Shown: piece by piece, positions 11,252-22,609 of the stretch
How positions within the stretch are numbered: position 1 is the first letter of the stretch
How the letters are laid out: every line of letters starts with the position of its first letter
Assembly: GCA_000711775.1 (NCBI GenBank)
Contig: ARYC01001473.1
Span: 1 to 64,000 of the forward strand
DNA: 64,000 bases
DNA from: Oxytricha trifallax
Lineage: Eukaryota > Ciliophora > Spirotrichea > Sporadotrichida > Oxytrichidae
Reading direction: 5' to 3'
The notes under the pieces: generated by a model
What the model saw: the letters and a program-made list of their open reading frames with translations, nothing else
Database searches by the model: none
Told to the model about the DNA's origin: nothing
Position numbers and translations under genes: made by a program

Positions 11252-13369
11252 TATAAAAAATTATATTTAATAAAATTTATTACAAATAAATAATCAACAA
11301 TGCATCTTCTATAAAATCTAATAAAATTTTGGTAATGAAGACATTTAAATTAAATTAAAAAATTCATATTTAAGATAAAAGGTTGAAATAACGTTCTATA
11401 AGAATCTGTGTTGTATGTGGAATCAAGAATTTAGGTTTAGGTATGGTCTATGAGAGATCTAGTGAGCTATAAATTACAAATTATATTGAACTTTTTTCAA
11501 AAATAAGTTTGTAAATTTAACCTGTACAGAATAATTATAAATTTTTAATGAGAAATTTAAGAACTTATCTTTTAATATTTTTAATAGATTTAATTATAGT
11601 ACTTATTCAATTAATTTTGACTTTATTTAATAAATTAATTTTTAAGAATAATAAGTAATATTTTTATAACTTTGATAATTTTTTTCAATTAATTAATTTT
11701 AATATTTCCTAACTTTATTATATTGTATAATTTTTAATTTCTAATAATTATTTTTATAACTTATAACTTGTTTTTTTAAGAAGTAATTAGATCTTTTTTC
11801 TTCGCTCTCTTATTTTTAATATCTTTTTTTAAACAACTCTTAATTTGAACAGCATTTTTTAGCATCACTATTAATTTCTTATCATTATTTAATTACTTAA
11901 AAGAGAAGTTACTATGAAACTTTAATTATTAAGTTAAATTAAACATTTAATTGAAAAAAAGTTAAAATTATAGAAAACTTTCATTGAAAAATGTATTTGA
12001 GATTTAGAGCTAATTTTTCATTCTTTTATTCTCAAACCATTTTTTTTATATTAATATCTTGTTAACTAAAATAATCAAATTAATGAATAAATTGTTTTTA
12101 TATTATATTTCTGCTTATTCATAATATAAGTATTCTTCTTTTTTTTTAAGATTTATTTAATATGAATAAAATCTTTGTTCATTTGATTAAACAACCTATA
12201 TAAAATTTGTTAAAAACATTTATTTAAATGTATATCATTTAGTCACATTTTAATTTTGTCTAAATAATAATATTTTTATCATTATAGTATGTTATGTTTT
12301 AGTTAAGCAAATTTTATAGGAAGATATAATATTAAAACAATAATTATTAAACAAAAGTTGGTATGTTACTTCTTTTTTTATGTTTTTTTTATAAATAATT
12401 AATGCTTGATATATCTTTATAGATAAACAAGTTTGTAAATATGAAAACCCAATAATTGAAAAATTTGCCCAATTTATGGAGGTAGGTATGATCTGAAAAA
12501 TATTAATCGCATGTCTCTGGGTGATTTAGAGATTTCTAAAAGTGGATTTATATTTTGTAAACTTTAGCCTAATGAGTCTAATGGCAATATTGGATTTATT
12601 AAATGTCTGATGTAAAATTAATATTAACTTTTAGTTTAAATTTAATGTAATCCAACATTCTTATAATTTTTTTCATAATTTTTTAATAAATTGTATGATT
12701 TTATTTTTAAAAGATTCAAATTTTAGATTATTTTGTTATGAATAATTATCAAATTAACTTGCTATAATTAAGTTAAAATATTTTAAAAAGCGGATAAGGT
12801 CACATAAAAAATAATTATTGGATAAGTCTTCACAAATTTAATTATTTTAATTAATATTATAATGTTTATTTAGTGTAAATTCATGATAATCTCTTATAAA
12901 TATTATATATCTACTTATTTTTATCAATCATAAATTTTTTTCAAAGAATTTATAAAGATTTTTTAATTAACTAATTTATTTATAAAATTTTAGCTAATTT
13001 TAGATGAATTTTTTAATTATTTATTCTGATTATTTGAATCTTTTAATTTGGATAAAAATTTAAAAGATAAGACGTATATAATAAGTTTAAAAATTGTAAT
13101 TTACATAATATCCATCGTCATCAACATAAAAGCCTATACAATTAAAAAATAATCTTATTCTTAAAATTTAATATATTAAATGTATTAAATAAAAATTGGA
13201 TATATATGAAATTCTAAATGCAATAATCTATATTTTAATTATCATTAATATCAAATTAAAACTGGAGGAAGTACAGCAAATTCTTTTTAATTTTGCCCCT
13301 CTTTTTTGACGTCATAATAATTCTAAATTTCTAAAATTGATATTATGACTATTATCATTATCTAATTGT
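11252..13369. other. A+T-rich DNA with one weak coding-like patch
   Basis: Almost entirely A+T-rich and featureless. Around 12450-12615 the plus strand has a slightly richer patch that reads open with two Cys residues, but it matches no family I know. Confidence 0.4.
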
Positions 13370-13637
13370 TATAAAACCCCATAGATCAATTAAGAAGCAA
13401 GGATTACAGTTAAGAACAATAAGATTAAGAATTAATTATTATTGGCTGAAATTAAATATATTTAGGGTAAAATCAAATTTACACACCTGATTGGATTATT
13501 TTATACAGACAATTTTTCGAGCCAAAAGTTTTAATAATTAGTCCAAACATTATAATTATACGCCAATAATAATTAATTCTTAATCTTATTGGTCTTAACT
13601 CCAATCCTCACTTCTTAATTTATCTATGGGATTTTAT
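13370..13637. mobile_element. MITE-like element with 75-bp inverted repeats
   Basis: The arms 13370-13447 and 13561-13637 are near-perfect inverted complements. The outer edge begins near ATAAAACCCCATAGATCAAT, and the inner part includes AATTAATTATTATTGGC. The spacer is about 113 bp. There is no coding capacity. The size and long terminal inverted repeats fit a non-autonomous DNA transposon; the family is unknown. Confidence 0.6.
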
Positions 13638-14139
13638 ATCTAAAATTTTAATTATTTTTATCTGTATCTCCCTAAATCAATAAATATTTGATCTATATAA
13701 TACATCAATTAAAGATATGGAAATTTGCATATTAATTTATAGTGCCTGTTTTTTGTGATAGAAGCGCTTTGAGCAAACAATTATTTATTTCAAATTTCAT
13801 CAATTAAGATTAGATTTATAAGGAACAACTGAGAGTTGGAGTTAAATTGAGCATACTCTAAAATCTAGAGGAACAAAGAGAAAAAAATCTTTTTAATATT
13901 ATATGAAAGTATGGTAAACCTATCATGTTCAGGTTTATAATAACTGTAGGGGGTGATTCTGAGAACTTAAAACAACTCTATAGAGGCATTAAAAGAAAAG
14001 AGTGAATGTACTAGGAAAAGTAATAACGATGAAATATGGAGTTAATCTATAATTAAAAGTAATCTTGAGAATTAATAAGATCAATGTGATTATTACGTAG
14101 CTTGTATTTTCTTGTTTTATAAAAGGAACTTAAATATTC

Positions 14140-14285
14140 AATATTATAACTAAATATATTAAAAAGAAGAATGAGAAGGCTTTCAACTTGAACTCGTACC
14201 AGAAGAGTTCGTCTCTCCCATTCTTCTGGCTTTTCTGCCAAAAACTGAACGACTACACCGTACCTCTATCATATCTCGAGCATCC
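14140..14285 (-). other. Short G+C-richer coding-like island
   Basis: On the minus strand a frame reading through AEKPEEWERR stays open over the richer part of this island, which contrasts with the A+T-rich flanks. No family is recognised. It may be a small macronuclear-destined segment or a transposon relic. Confidence 0.25.
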
Positions 14286-14473
14286 AATTAAATAAGGATA
14301 TAAAAAGTAAATAATTTAGACCAGGCAAACTAATTTTTAAATAAGATCTAAATAACAGGAAGTAATATAAAGTGCAGAAAATACTAATTAATTTACTTTA
14401 AGTTTTCAATGATGCATGATGGTTTATAGATGAAAATTCCATTGATAAAAATACAATTTATCAATTAAAATTT

Positions 14474-14863
14474 CAGGGGGAAAGTTTCCTTCCCCATACA
14501 TAAAAATATATAATACTTAGAAATAGCTCAAAATTTTAACATCAATAATGATATAATTATTTATTATCAAGCATCCATTATCGTTTCTACCTTGATAAAA
14601 AATTCAAATTTTAATGAAAAGCAAATTAGATATATCTAAAAAACAATTAGTCTCGTATTGTTTTTTTTTTCATAATAAGACAAGGAATAAATTTAACCAT
14701 TGAAATTTAAATATTAGAAAAAGTTATTTAATAAATGCGAATGGTAATTGAACTTGTGATCTACATGTTTCTAATGTTATTTTGACAATAATAAAAATTA
14801 AATGTTGGGGACAGGAAAGTTTCGTGATGGGTGGAAACTACAGAGGGGCAGGAAACCTCCCTG
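14474..14863. mobile_element. MITE-like element with CAGGG ends
   Basis: The left end starts CAGGGGGAAAGTTTCCTTCC and the right end, read inward on the other strand, starts CAGGGAGGTTTCCTGCCCC. They form imperfect terminal inverted repeats of about 22 bp around 345 bp of non-coding A+T-rich DNA. The family and target duplication are not clear. Confidence 0.45.
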
Positions 14864-15430
14864 TATTTCATTAATAATTATTCATTTTCTTATAGTTTAA
14901 TACATACTACTAAATATTATATAAATAAGTATTCTTAGTAATAAGTAACAGAAGGAGAAATTGTATTTAATAAGAATGATACAACAATTATTAATTTTAG
15001 ATGTATGAACTAATGTGAAACAAATGCCACAAGACCCATGAGTTTCATTATGAAAAGAGAGAAAAATATAATAATAATTGAGATTATCGAGATGAAAATA
15101 ATCACTATGATCATGTAATATTTTCTTTACATTTCAATTATCATGAGTATTATAAGATTTATTATTAATATTACCTTATTTTCTTACAGTCATAAACATC
15201 TCTCATTAATTTTAATTATTATCATAGTTAAGAATCGTAAATTTAAATAAATTCAAAGTTTTATACTATAAACATGAGATAACTTGATGGCAAAGTAGCG
15301 ATTTTACTTCAATTATATTTTATTTATATTTATAAATAATTTAGTTTTGATATAAAAAAAAGTAGTTGGAATAACTTATAAACAAAAATTTTTATTTAAA
15401 TAATTATGATTAATAAAAACGAGAATAGAA
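14864..15430. other. A+T-rich DNA, nothing seen
   Basis: No gene or repeat pair is recognised in this stretch. Confidence 0.5.
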
Positions 15431-15775
15431 GATAAATAAGATTTAAATTAAGACTAATTAGAATACTTTTAATGGTGACGATGATTGAGTGGTTACACTC
15501 ACAAAAAATGTAAGTTACAAAAACCATATCTATTTTTTTATTTTATAGAGATTCAGCCTGGTGATAGTAACTGGAGAATGGGAAGGAGACTTCGCAAACA
15601 GAGCTCAAGACGACGCTAAAAATAATTCTGCCATGTTGATGGAGATATTAATGAAGGTGAGTAGAAAGATGAAGAATTGTTTGAGAAATTTTGTTCCCAT
15701 TTTCTTTAAAAATTATTCTTATCAAATCTTTTTATCTTCTATTTTTCTTTTTATTAAACATGAATGTTTATAATA
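15430..15775 (+). other. Cassette A: small intron-bearing gene fragment, MORN-like
   Basis: It shares with cassettes B (25329-25715) and C (29640-30007) a module in which a short exon ends in a CACTCACAAAA-like sequence, followed by a 5' splice site GTAAGTTAC (about 15510) and a short A+T-rich intron ending in TTTTATAG (about 15549). The next exon contains a frame with GEWEG, like a MORN repeat core (E/G-x-W-x-G), and MORN motifs are also seen in cassette C. The joined frame is not certain. The function is unknown. Confidence 0.35.
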
Positions 15776-15924
15776 CTTTATAATCTAGAATAAAAATATT
15801 TTAACCATGTCATATATAAATTAATTGGAACAGAACTTTCTTTGAATTAATTGATCTAAGGAGATAAAAAATAATTAAGAATAAAATATGCAAATAAATT
15901 TAGATTATATTGATAACCAGGAAT
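15776..15924. other. A+T-rich spacer before TBE-A
   Basis: No feature is seen here up to the C4A4 end of TBE-A. Confidence 0.5.
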
Positions 15925-16004
15925 CAAAACCCCAAAACCCCATAATTAGATTTATAAGTGCTTTGATTTGTAGGAAATTTTTTATGGATTGGGGTTATAA
16001 ATTA
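15925..16004. repeat. TBE-A left terminal repeat
   Basis: Two C4A4 units, then the TBE terminal core (TTTATAAGTGCTTTGATTTG) and a GGGGTTATAAAT inner edge. It is the inverted complement of 20455-20531. Confidence 0.85.
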
Positions 16005-16129
16005 AATGCGAGACTAAAATTACAAGCTTTTGGGGTCTATTTATGATGAAGAGTATATAGATTTAGTGTATAAACTGCGATATGGATGTGATATATACAG
16101 TGAATAAGTCTAACCAGTACTTAATTATA

Positions 16130-16951
16130 AGTCCATTGCACTGCCCTTAATGCGTAGTTCATTAACTGTTCGCTCCCACTGCCTTATAGCAGTATAACTA
16201 AAGCAATAATAGCTGAATTCTAAGCCTTAGAGGAAGTCAAAGTTTCAAAAGAAGTATATTGACTATCTTGTTAATGAAAAAACTTTGAAGTATTGGGCTC
16301 ACTTCAAGAAATAGTAATTGATTTCTCCCTGCCATTTTACAACTAAAACTTAAATTATATTTATAATTAAATGCATAGAGTCTAATAGAATAATATTAAG
16401 TTTATTCTTGCTGACGAGGCTGTGTTTACATTCAACACTTTCATCTAGAAATCTTGGTAAAAGAGGCATAGTAATATAGAAGTATATGACTAGAAAGTCA
16501 AAGTATAAACAATGGCAATTCTTGGAGGAATTAGCGAGGATGCTGGTTTAGAAACTTATGTTATCCTTCCTTACTCTATTAAGTCAGAGCAGTATATAAA
16601 GTTTTTAGAGTAGCTGAGAGAGAAGTACACTGAATAAGAGAATATCCTGTTTGTTGATCATCTTTCTGTTCATAAGATTAAAGAAACAAGGAAGAGTTAT
16701 GAACAACTTAGAATAACGCCAGTGTTCAACGTACCTTACAGTCCATGTATAATGGAATTGAGTTCTACTGGGGTATATTAAAAGGCCATTATAAGAAACT
16801 GTTTCTATACCACTTGATGCATGACCTACCTATCGATACAGTAGACTTCATTGAAAGCTCAGCGAAGAGAGTAGATAATTAATTAGCTTAAAAGTGTGCC
16901 AAAGAAGGGAGAGTGAATGCAAATAAATAAGTTTTGTAGTTAAGTTAATGA
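16130..16951 (+). pseudogene. TBE-A transposase, deleted and frameshifted
   Basis: DDE transposase of the TBE 42-kDa type. The first Asp is in LADEAVF (codon 16413-16415) and the second in FVDHLSVHK (16656-16658). The Glu, in NGIEFYWG (16760-16762), is in a different frame, so an indel lies between about 16660 and 16755. The N-terminal region has lost more than 100 bp compared with TBE-C: the join is near 16306, where the sequence passes directly from the GGCTCACTTC segment to the GTAATTGATTTC segment. It ends at TGA 16949-16951. The copy cannot encode an active enzyme as it stands. The family catalyses TBE transposition and has been linked to genome rearrangement in the developing nucleus. 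Confidence 0.8.
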
Positions 16952-16969
16952 ATATATAAGTCACATTTA

Positions 16970-18542
16970 AAATTCTTTAGAAGGAGCTGGCTTCTCTTTC
17001 TTTTCTTCTACTTTTTGCTTCCCTCCTCCTAAGTTTCTCTCTTACTGCCAGCTATAGCATCTATGTTCATTGACTCTGGAGACTAAATATTTGAATAAAG
17101 TCTCTTGCTAACTTCATACTTTGTCTGTGGCTTTCGCTCTCTGTGAAGCTTGCTCTATTCCTTCATCAAGAAGATGGCAGTACAAGATTTTTCTAAAGAG
17201 TTAAGCTATAAATCTTACTTAAAATATAAGGGTGCTTCTACAGCTCTGATAGCCAGTTCTCACATATCATGATCCCTTGTTTGTCCTTATCTTCTGAAGA
17301 GATGCTGTACCTTTTCTCAAAGTGAATAAGTTGAAATAAGAGTGATTGTAAATTAGAAATACAAATATCTAGAAAAAGTCACCTTCATTAGTTCATTTTT
17401 TGTCTTAATTCACTGATTTTCTTCCTCATCTTCATCAGCATCATCTTTTCTTACTGTGGTTCAATCCTGAATAATATTCACGTTCAGCTCTTGAGCTTCT
17501 CGACGTCAAAAATATCAGAGTTAGAGATGCTGAAGCTGCAACCCCGTCCACTTCTAAATTTAAGACTTTCTAGCTGGAGATCCTGCTGGCCTTAAAAAGT
17601 CCACCATGTTACGCCAAAATTTTGAAAATTAGAGATTTTTAATAAATTAAAGTTAACAAGGTCTTAATTAATAAATTTCTGATTTAAATTAATTAAGACA
17701 TCACTGATTATAAATCCTTATAAATTAAACCTATTAGTAGAAACTTTAATTTCTGATCATTAAAATTTAAAAAAGATTTAATTTGTTAACTTTAATTTAT
17801 TAAAAATCTCTAATTTTCAAAATTTTGGCGTAACATGGTGGACTTTTTAAGGCCAGCAGGATCTCCAGCTAGAAAGTCTTAAATTTAGAAGTGGACGGGG
17901 TTGCAGCTTCAGCATCTCTAACTCTGATATTTTTGACGTCGAGAAGCTCAAGAGCTGAACGTGAATATTATTCAGGATTGAACCACAGTAAGAAAAGATG
18001 ATGCTGATGAAGATGAGGAAGAAAATCAGTGAATTAAGACAAAAAATGAACTAATGAAGGTGACTTTTTCTAGATATTTGTATTTCTAATTTACAATCAC
18101 TCTTATTTCAACTTATTCGCTTTATGAGATTGTTGAATAATTTTTTTTAAGTAATCACCTTTAATTGTTGTAAGTATGCCAAACAAATAGTTTCTTTCAA
18201 GATGTTTATTTGACAACTACTTCTTAGTAGGCAGGTATTGCGAAACCTTTGGGTCGTTCATAGCATCATCATATAAATTAGTCACAGAGATTTATGGATA
18301 GTTTGAAATCTCTGCAAACTTCACATCTTAAATTTTCAAAGCTTTCTTCTCTTCGCAGAGTATCGCTCTTAGAAATGAAATTTTATTACCTTCCATCGTT
18401 GGCAGGAAAAAACCAACTGCATAATAAAGATAAGCTACTATGAGTTCATTACCTTGCTGCACCAGGTAGCGGTGCCAATCCTCCTTGCTTCTAAATCATT
18501 GAATAAATTCTTGTGCTTGCACTCTTTCATTGCATCATTCAT
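16970..18542 (-). pseudogene. TBE-A second gene, split by a palindromic insertion
   Basis: The minus strand, from ATG 18542-18540, encodes the TBE 22-kDa-type protein also seen in TBE-B (from 42543) and element D. Sequence resumes beyond the 805-bp insertion (17319-18123) at the point matching TBE-B 42970. The insertion and small indels prevent expression of one frame. The product has a hydrophobic patch near its N-terminal third and a Lys/Arg/Glu-rich C-terminus. Its biochemical role is unknown to me. It converges on the transposase and diverges from the zinc-finger/kinase gene. Confidence 0.7.
17319..18123. mobile_element. 805-bp palindromic (fold-back) element inserted in TBE-A
   Basis: Arms of roughly 340 bp (17319-17660 and 17780-18123) are almost perfect inverted complements starting AAAGTGAATAAGTTGAAATA, separated by an A+T-rich loop of about 120 bp. 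Comparison with the uninterrupted gene in TBE-B (near 42970) shows it is an insertion: the flanks GATGCTGTACCT and ATGAGATT are adjacent there. Part of each arm is G+C-richer, with a frame of about 45 codons containing SGRGCSFSISNSDIFDVEK, so the arms may derive from a gene. No transposase is present. Confidence 0.8.
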
Positions 18543-18759
18543 TGACTCCATATTGTTTACAGATCGAAGAAATGATATTCAAATTTAAGTTTATTGATTT
18601 CTATTATATGCCTCTGTAAGACTTACTATTAAATATGGGCATCCTATAGTAGGTCAACCTCTAAGAAGGATATGGAGAAGGTTTTGAGAACTGGTTCCAA
18701 ACTTGAGAGATTGATATCAATTTCTACTATTATAGTTCCATATTTTTTAATTTAAATTT

Positions 18760-18935
18760 GTATGTATATAATTAGGAGCAGCTCCTAAAATGCTAGTACT
18801 TAATTAGGAGCTAAAATTAAAGCTAGTTCTTAATTAGGATTACCCTAAATTTAATCATAAAAACACAAAATACCTCCTAAAGCAGTAAGTACTTAATTAG
18901 GTGCACCTCCTAAATCGGAACGTGCAATAATTAAC
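18760..18935. promoter_or_regulatory. Divergent promoter region of TBE-A with TTAATTAGG repeats
   Basis: Between the start of the second gene and the zinc-finger/kinase gene lie repeated TTAATTAGG motifs and two dyads, TAGGAGCAGCTCCTA (about 18773) and TAGGTGCACCTCCTA (about 18898). Both dyads recur in the same place in TBE-B (42190-42330). Conservation between diverged copies suggests binding sites that control both genes; this is inference. Confidence 0.5.
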
Positions 18936-19164
18936 TTATTATTGAAAGTAAAAATGGTTACTTCCTCACCCATATGTAGAGCTGGATCGTCTCTTAACAC
19001 TCATAATTCTTCTCTAATACTCTAAGAACTTCCATTGAAACTCGTAGGCTTATAAAGTTCTCTAATGAGCTCTCAGTTATAGAGGCAGTTTTATAATTTT
19101 AAATTCAAATTAAAATATGAGGGCTAATATTTTAAGAAAAACAGAAATTAATAATAAAAAATAA

Positions 19165-20413
19165 ATGGCAAACAAGTGTGTGGGAGACAGAGAGGAGGAG
19201 AAAGGTATCAATGAAATTCCTATACAAACTGAAGAAGTTGAAGTCTATTTTTGTGAGCTATGTGAGATAGATTTTGCTCATAAATCAAGCTGGTACAGAC
19301 ATAAGAAGGAGCATAAAGAAGCCAAGCCCACTGTCTTCTTAGAGCATTATAAAATAGATGGAAATTATGACTGCTTTGAGTGCCATAAGCCATACTCTCA
19401 TACAAGATACTTGAAGAAGCATATATTAAAAGCTCACAAGAAAGATATAGAAGTTTAGAATCATGAAGTTGACCTGAAGCTTCTCAACAACAAAAAACGA
19501 GGGAATATTCTAAGGTCGTAGTGCTTAAATAAGCTAGAGAAGGCACGCAACCAACTGACCTCTGAAATAACAAAAATTATGATTAAGATTCAATGCAAAA
19601 AAATACCAGTTCTTGCTTAAATTGACCGAGATACTTCTCTTTAAAGCTACCTTATTCTTGAGGACTCCTTTGATAAGAAAGTTATCAATTATCATCAATA
19701 CGCATACAAAATGTATCCCTTCAACTATCTCTTAAGTGATGATAAGTATTAGATGGAGTTTACAAATGAGATCAAGTACTCACTCAAGCAAAGTTCAAAG
19801 AGTGTAGTTACTTAATCAAGTTAGATGTTGTTCTCCTTGCGAAGGATCATTTTGCTTTCAGACTCCCACTCTATGAAATGACCATAAGAGATTTGATTAT
19901 AGACAAAGGAATCATAAGCAGCTTGGATAAATAGCGACTCAGACCGTATAAGGTATTAAAGAGCTTCATAAGTTAGGGTTTTTTCACAGAGATTTGAAGC
20001 CAAAAAATATAATGATAAACTTTTCACCAGTAAGAGTAGCAAAAATCGATTTCAACAGAGCCTTAAGATTTGAAGTATCAAGACTTGAAACTATTATGGG
20101 AACTCAAGAGTACTATCCAGAAAAAGAATACTGGAGAGATGGTGACTTTTAGTGAGATGTGTGAGCTTTAGCAGCAATAATAGAGTGCGATATGCTTCGC
20201 AACGATTACTACTCTACAAGGTGCGACAAAGATGGTAAGCAAAGAATAAAGCAGTTTATAGAGAAACCAGAGTCTCTCAATCAATAAAAAATGGCAGAAT
20301 CAATAATAATAAACCAAACTCAAGATCAGATTATCAATAGAACAGATAGAGTTGTGGTTAATCAAGATAAACTTCAGACCTCTCCAACATAATCCAAAAG
20401 ATCATTTGAGTGA
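19165..20413 (+). pseudogene. TBE-A zinc-finger/protein-kinase gene (57-kDa type)
   Basis: From ATG 19165 the N-terminus has two C2H2 fingers: CELC...HKKEH (residues about 29-50) and CFEC...HILKAH (about 71-91). A kinase-like domain follows, with catalytic loop FFHRDLKPKN (about 19979-20008) and DFN in place of DFG near 20049. A frameshift lies between about 19800 and 19960. Near 20150-20163 two codons that are TGG (Trp) in TBE-B are TGA here, so the frame is also stopped twice. The fusion of zinc fingers to a kinase-like domain is the usual third TBE gene. Its substrate is unknown. Confidence 0.8.
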
Positions 20414-20454
20414 TTAAATTAAATAAATTTACTATAAATTTCACATTAAAATCT

Positions 20455-20531
20455 ATTAATAACCCCAACCCTAGCAAATTCCCTACAAATCAAAGCACTT
20501 ATAAACCTTATTAAAGTGTTTTGGGGTTTTG
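20455..20531. repeat. TBE-A right terminal repeat
   Basis: Inverted complement of the left terminal repeat, containing CAAAGCACTTATAAACCT and ending TTTTGGGGTTTTG. Confidence 0.85.
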
Positions 20532-20564
<33 letters not shown>

Positions 20565-20568
20565 ATGT
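20532..20568. repeat. TA microsatellite at the TBE-A right edge
   Basis: An AT/TA run immediately follows the G4T4 end, with a similar run at 22576-22604. Confidence 0.8.
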
Positions 20569-20752
20569 TACCACCGAGATACCCTACCCCACCCCATAGC
20601 CCCACACCCAAACCCTACCCCACCCCTTAAAATACCCCATTTCATATCAAATTTTTTATCTACAAGGTCTAAATCGATCTCCTTCAAGACATCTCGACAC
20701 GCAAGACCCTATTTTATATAAAAGCATATAATTAATAATATTGTGTTTAATG

Positions 20753-20945
20753 ATTAAAATCAAATAAATTTAACATATCACTGTTTAATTTTAAAATCAA
20801 ACCATCAATCTTAGTCGTAACGTCGACGTATCTGAGTGAGTTGACGTGACAAATTCCGTGAAATGGCAATCATGAAGTAGAAAACTCCGAAAAAACCATT
20901 CTCGCTATTACCTATTCTTCACCCAAAATCAAGATGTCAGCCCAG
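20753..20945. repeat. 190-bp repeat shared with 50375-50566
   Basis: Both copies run from an AAAATCAAATAA start, through ACATATCACTGTTTAAT and GAGTGAGTTGACGTG, to AAAATCAAGATGTCA. The copy at 50 kb has three TGACGT motifs; here they are partly eroded (TAACGT, TGACGT, TGAAAT). Confidence 0.75.
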
Positions 20946-21478
20946 TAATTAATATATTAAAAAAATTTTAAATCTATAATTACACTTTATTGGAGTAGAT
21001 TAATCATAATATTTATTTCAAACTTATTCTAAAAAAAGAGTTTCCCAGAAAAAATTCGAATTCTTCCTTAATAAATTTAAATTATTACTTTTCCAATCTG
21101 AACTAAGTATTAATGTTGTAGTTTTACTATCATATTTTGACTTTAAATATATCATTTTGAGAATTTCAGTAATTAGATTAAAGAGAGATTTTGTTACTTC
21201 GATTTTCTTTTAGATTTGAGAATAATAGTTTTTAGTGTAAAAGAATTTAACTAAAAGAAAACCTATTGATTAAATAGTATTTCTGTCACACAAATAGAGA
21301 AGTAGACGCAACTGAGGATAAAATTAAGAGATAAACTTAAACTTAAAAGAATCAACAATTAAAATCGTATTATGGAGGAAAACCAAATCTAATAATTTGA
21401 AGAATTTTAAAGTTTTTGATTAATTTAAATATTTAAAACTATTTGCATGTTAGGTATTTATCACTTTGAGATTTTTTT

Positions 21479-21910
21479 AAGTTTTAAATCAATATTGTAG
21501 AAATACATTTAATTTGGGAAAAATTAAATGAATTAAAATTAATAAATATTAAATTCGCGGCAGTTAACTTTCTGGAAACCCTCACATTATGGTACTTGTT
21601 CGACTGAGAATTCAAAATCAGCTGGGCTTTACTATTGGTATACCCCTCTATCACATCCCTGAAGCAAGATAAATTGACTTTAATTTTTTGTGATTTGTTT
21701 AGTTGATTTTAATGCCAAAATTAAAGTCGATTTATCTTGCTTCAGGGATGTGATAGAGGGGTACACCAATAGTAAAGCCCAGCTGATTTTGAATTCTCTA
21801 TCGAACAAGTACCATAATATGAGGGTTTCCAGAAAGTTAACTGCCGCGAATTTAATATTTATTAATTTTAATTCATTTAATATTTCCCAAATTAAATGTA
21901 TTCCTACATT
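21479..21910. repeat. Near-perfect palindrome 1
   Basis: Arms about 21479-21685 and 21718-21910 are inverted complements, including ATTCGCGGCAGTTAACTTTC and CCCTCTATCACATCCCTGAA. Open frames here are by-products of the palindrome. Confidence 0.8.
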
Positions 21911-21996
21911 ATCAACACTGATTTATATTTCAACATTATTTATATTTCTATTACCACTTATTTATCTAAAATAATACTAATAGAGTTTTATAAAAT

Positions 21997-22403
21997 TGGG
22001 TATAATATCAAATTGCTTTATTTACATAATTAAAAACTTTTTCTTTAATATTTTTTTTTTACTTATAGTAAAATATTTATATACTATAGTAGGAAAAAAA
22101 TTTTATAAAATTTTTTATCTTAAATCAACTCCATCCGACATAACTCGAAGAAATAGTATGATCAATTTTTCAAGTTTTTAATATTCTATTTGTCTATTAT
22201 TCTTTATAAATAAAGAATATTAAAAACTTGAAAAATTGATCATACTATTTCTTCGAGTTATGTCGAATGGAGTTGATTTAAGGGATAAAAAATTTCATAA
22301 AATTTTTTCCTACCATAGTATAGAAATATCTTACTATAAGTAAAAAAAAATATTAAAGAGAAAGTTTTTCATTTATGGAAATAAGCAATTTGATATTATA
22401 CCC
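21997..22403. repeat. Near-perfect palindrome 2
   Basis: Arms 21997-22190 and 22207-22403 are inverted complements with a very short loop, including AACTCGAAGAAATAGTATGA. There is no coding evidence. Confidence 0.8.
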
Positions 22404-22537
22404 TATTTTATCTATAAAATTGGGTCTTTGATTTCGAGAAGTCATGAAGGAGATCGATTTAGACCCTCTAGATAAAAATATTTGATATGAAATGGGGTAT
22501 TTTATGGGGGGTAGGGTATCTCGGTAGGAACAATTAT

Positions 22538-22574
22538 AAATAGTTGGTAGCTTTGTGTAAAATTAAATAAGTAC

Positions 22575-22609
<35 letters not shown>

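Larger units (their letters stand above)
15925..20531 (+). mobile_element. TBE-A, near-full-length telomere-bearing element
   Basis: The left end reads CAAAACCCCAAAACCCC at 15925-15941, and the right end carries the complementary G4T4 tract ending at 20531. It contains the three TBE genes: transposase (+), second gene (-) and zinc-finger/kinase gene (+). Without the 805-bp palindrome at 17319-18123 it would be about 3.8 kb, close to TBE-B (3.94 kb). AAT precedes the left end, but the right flank is a TA microsatellite, so no clean ANT duplication is visible. All three genes are damaged. Confidence 0.93.
20570..22537. mobile_element. Inverted-repeat element containing two further palindromes
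   Basis: Outer arms of about 120 bp (20570-20700 and about 22425-22537) start with ACCGAGATACCCTACCCC and share AAAATACCCCATTTCATATC. Inside are two near-perfect palindromes (21479-21910 and 21997-22403) and a 190-bp segment shared with 50375-50566. No transposase is present. The left outer arm also holds C-rich sequence (CCCCACCCC type). A TA microsatellite follows each side. Confidence 0.65.

Noticed and set aside
15925-15941. True chromosome end (telomere)
   Set aside because: The C4A4 tract is only two units long and is followed by the TBE terminal repeat, so it is a transposon end and not a telomere.
21690-22181. Two plus-strand open frames of 94 and 61 codons
   Set aside because: They lie inside near-perfect palindromes, are made of A+T-rich low-complexity residues, and have no family signal.
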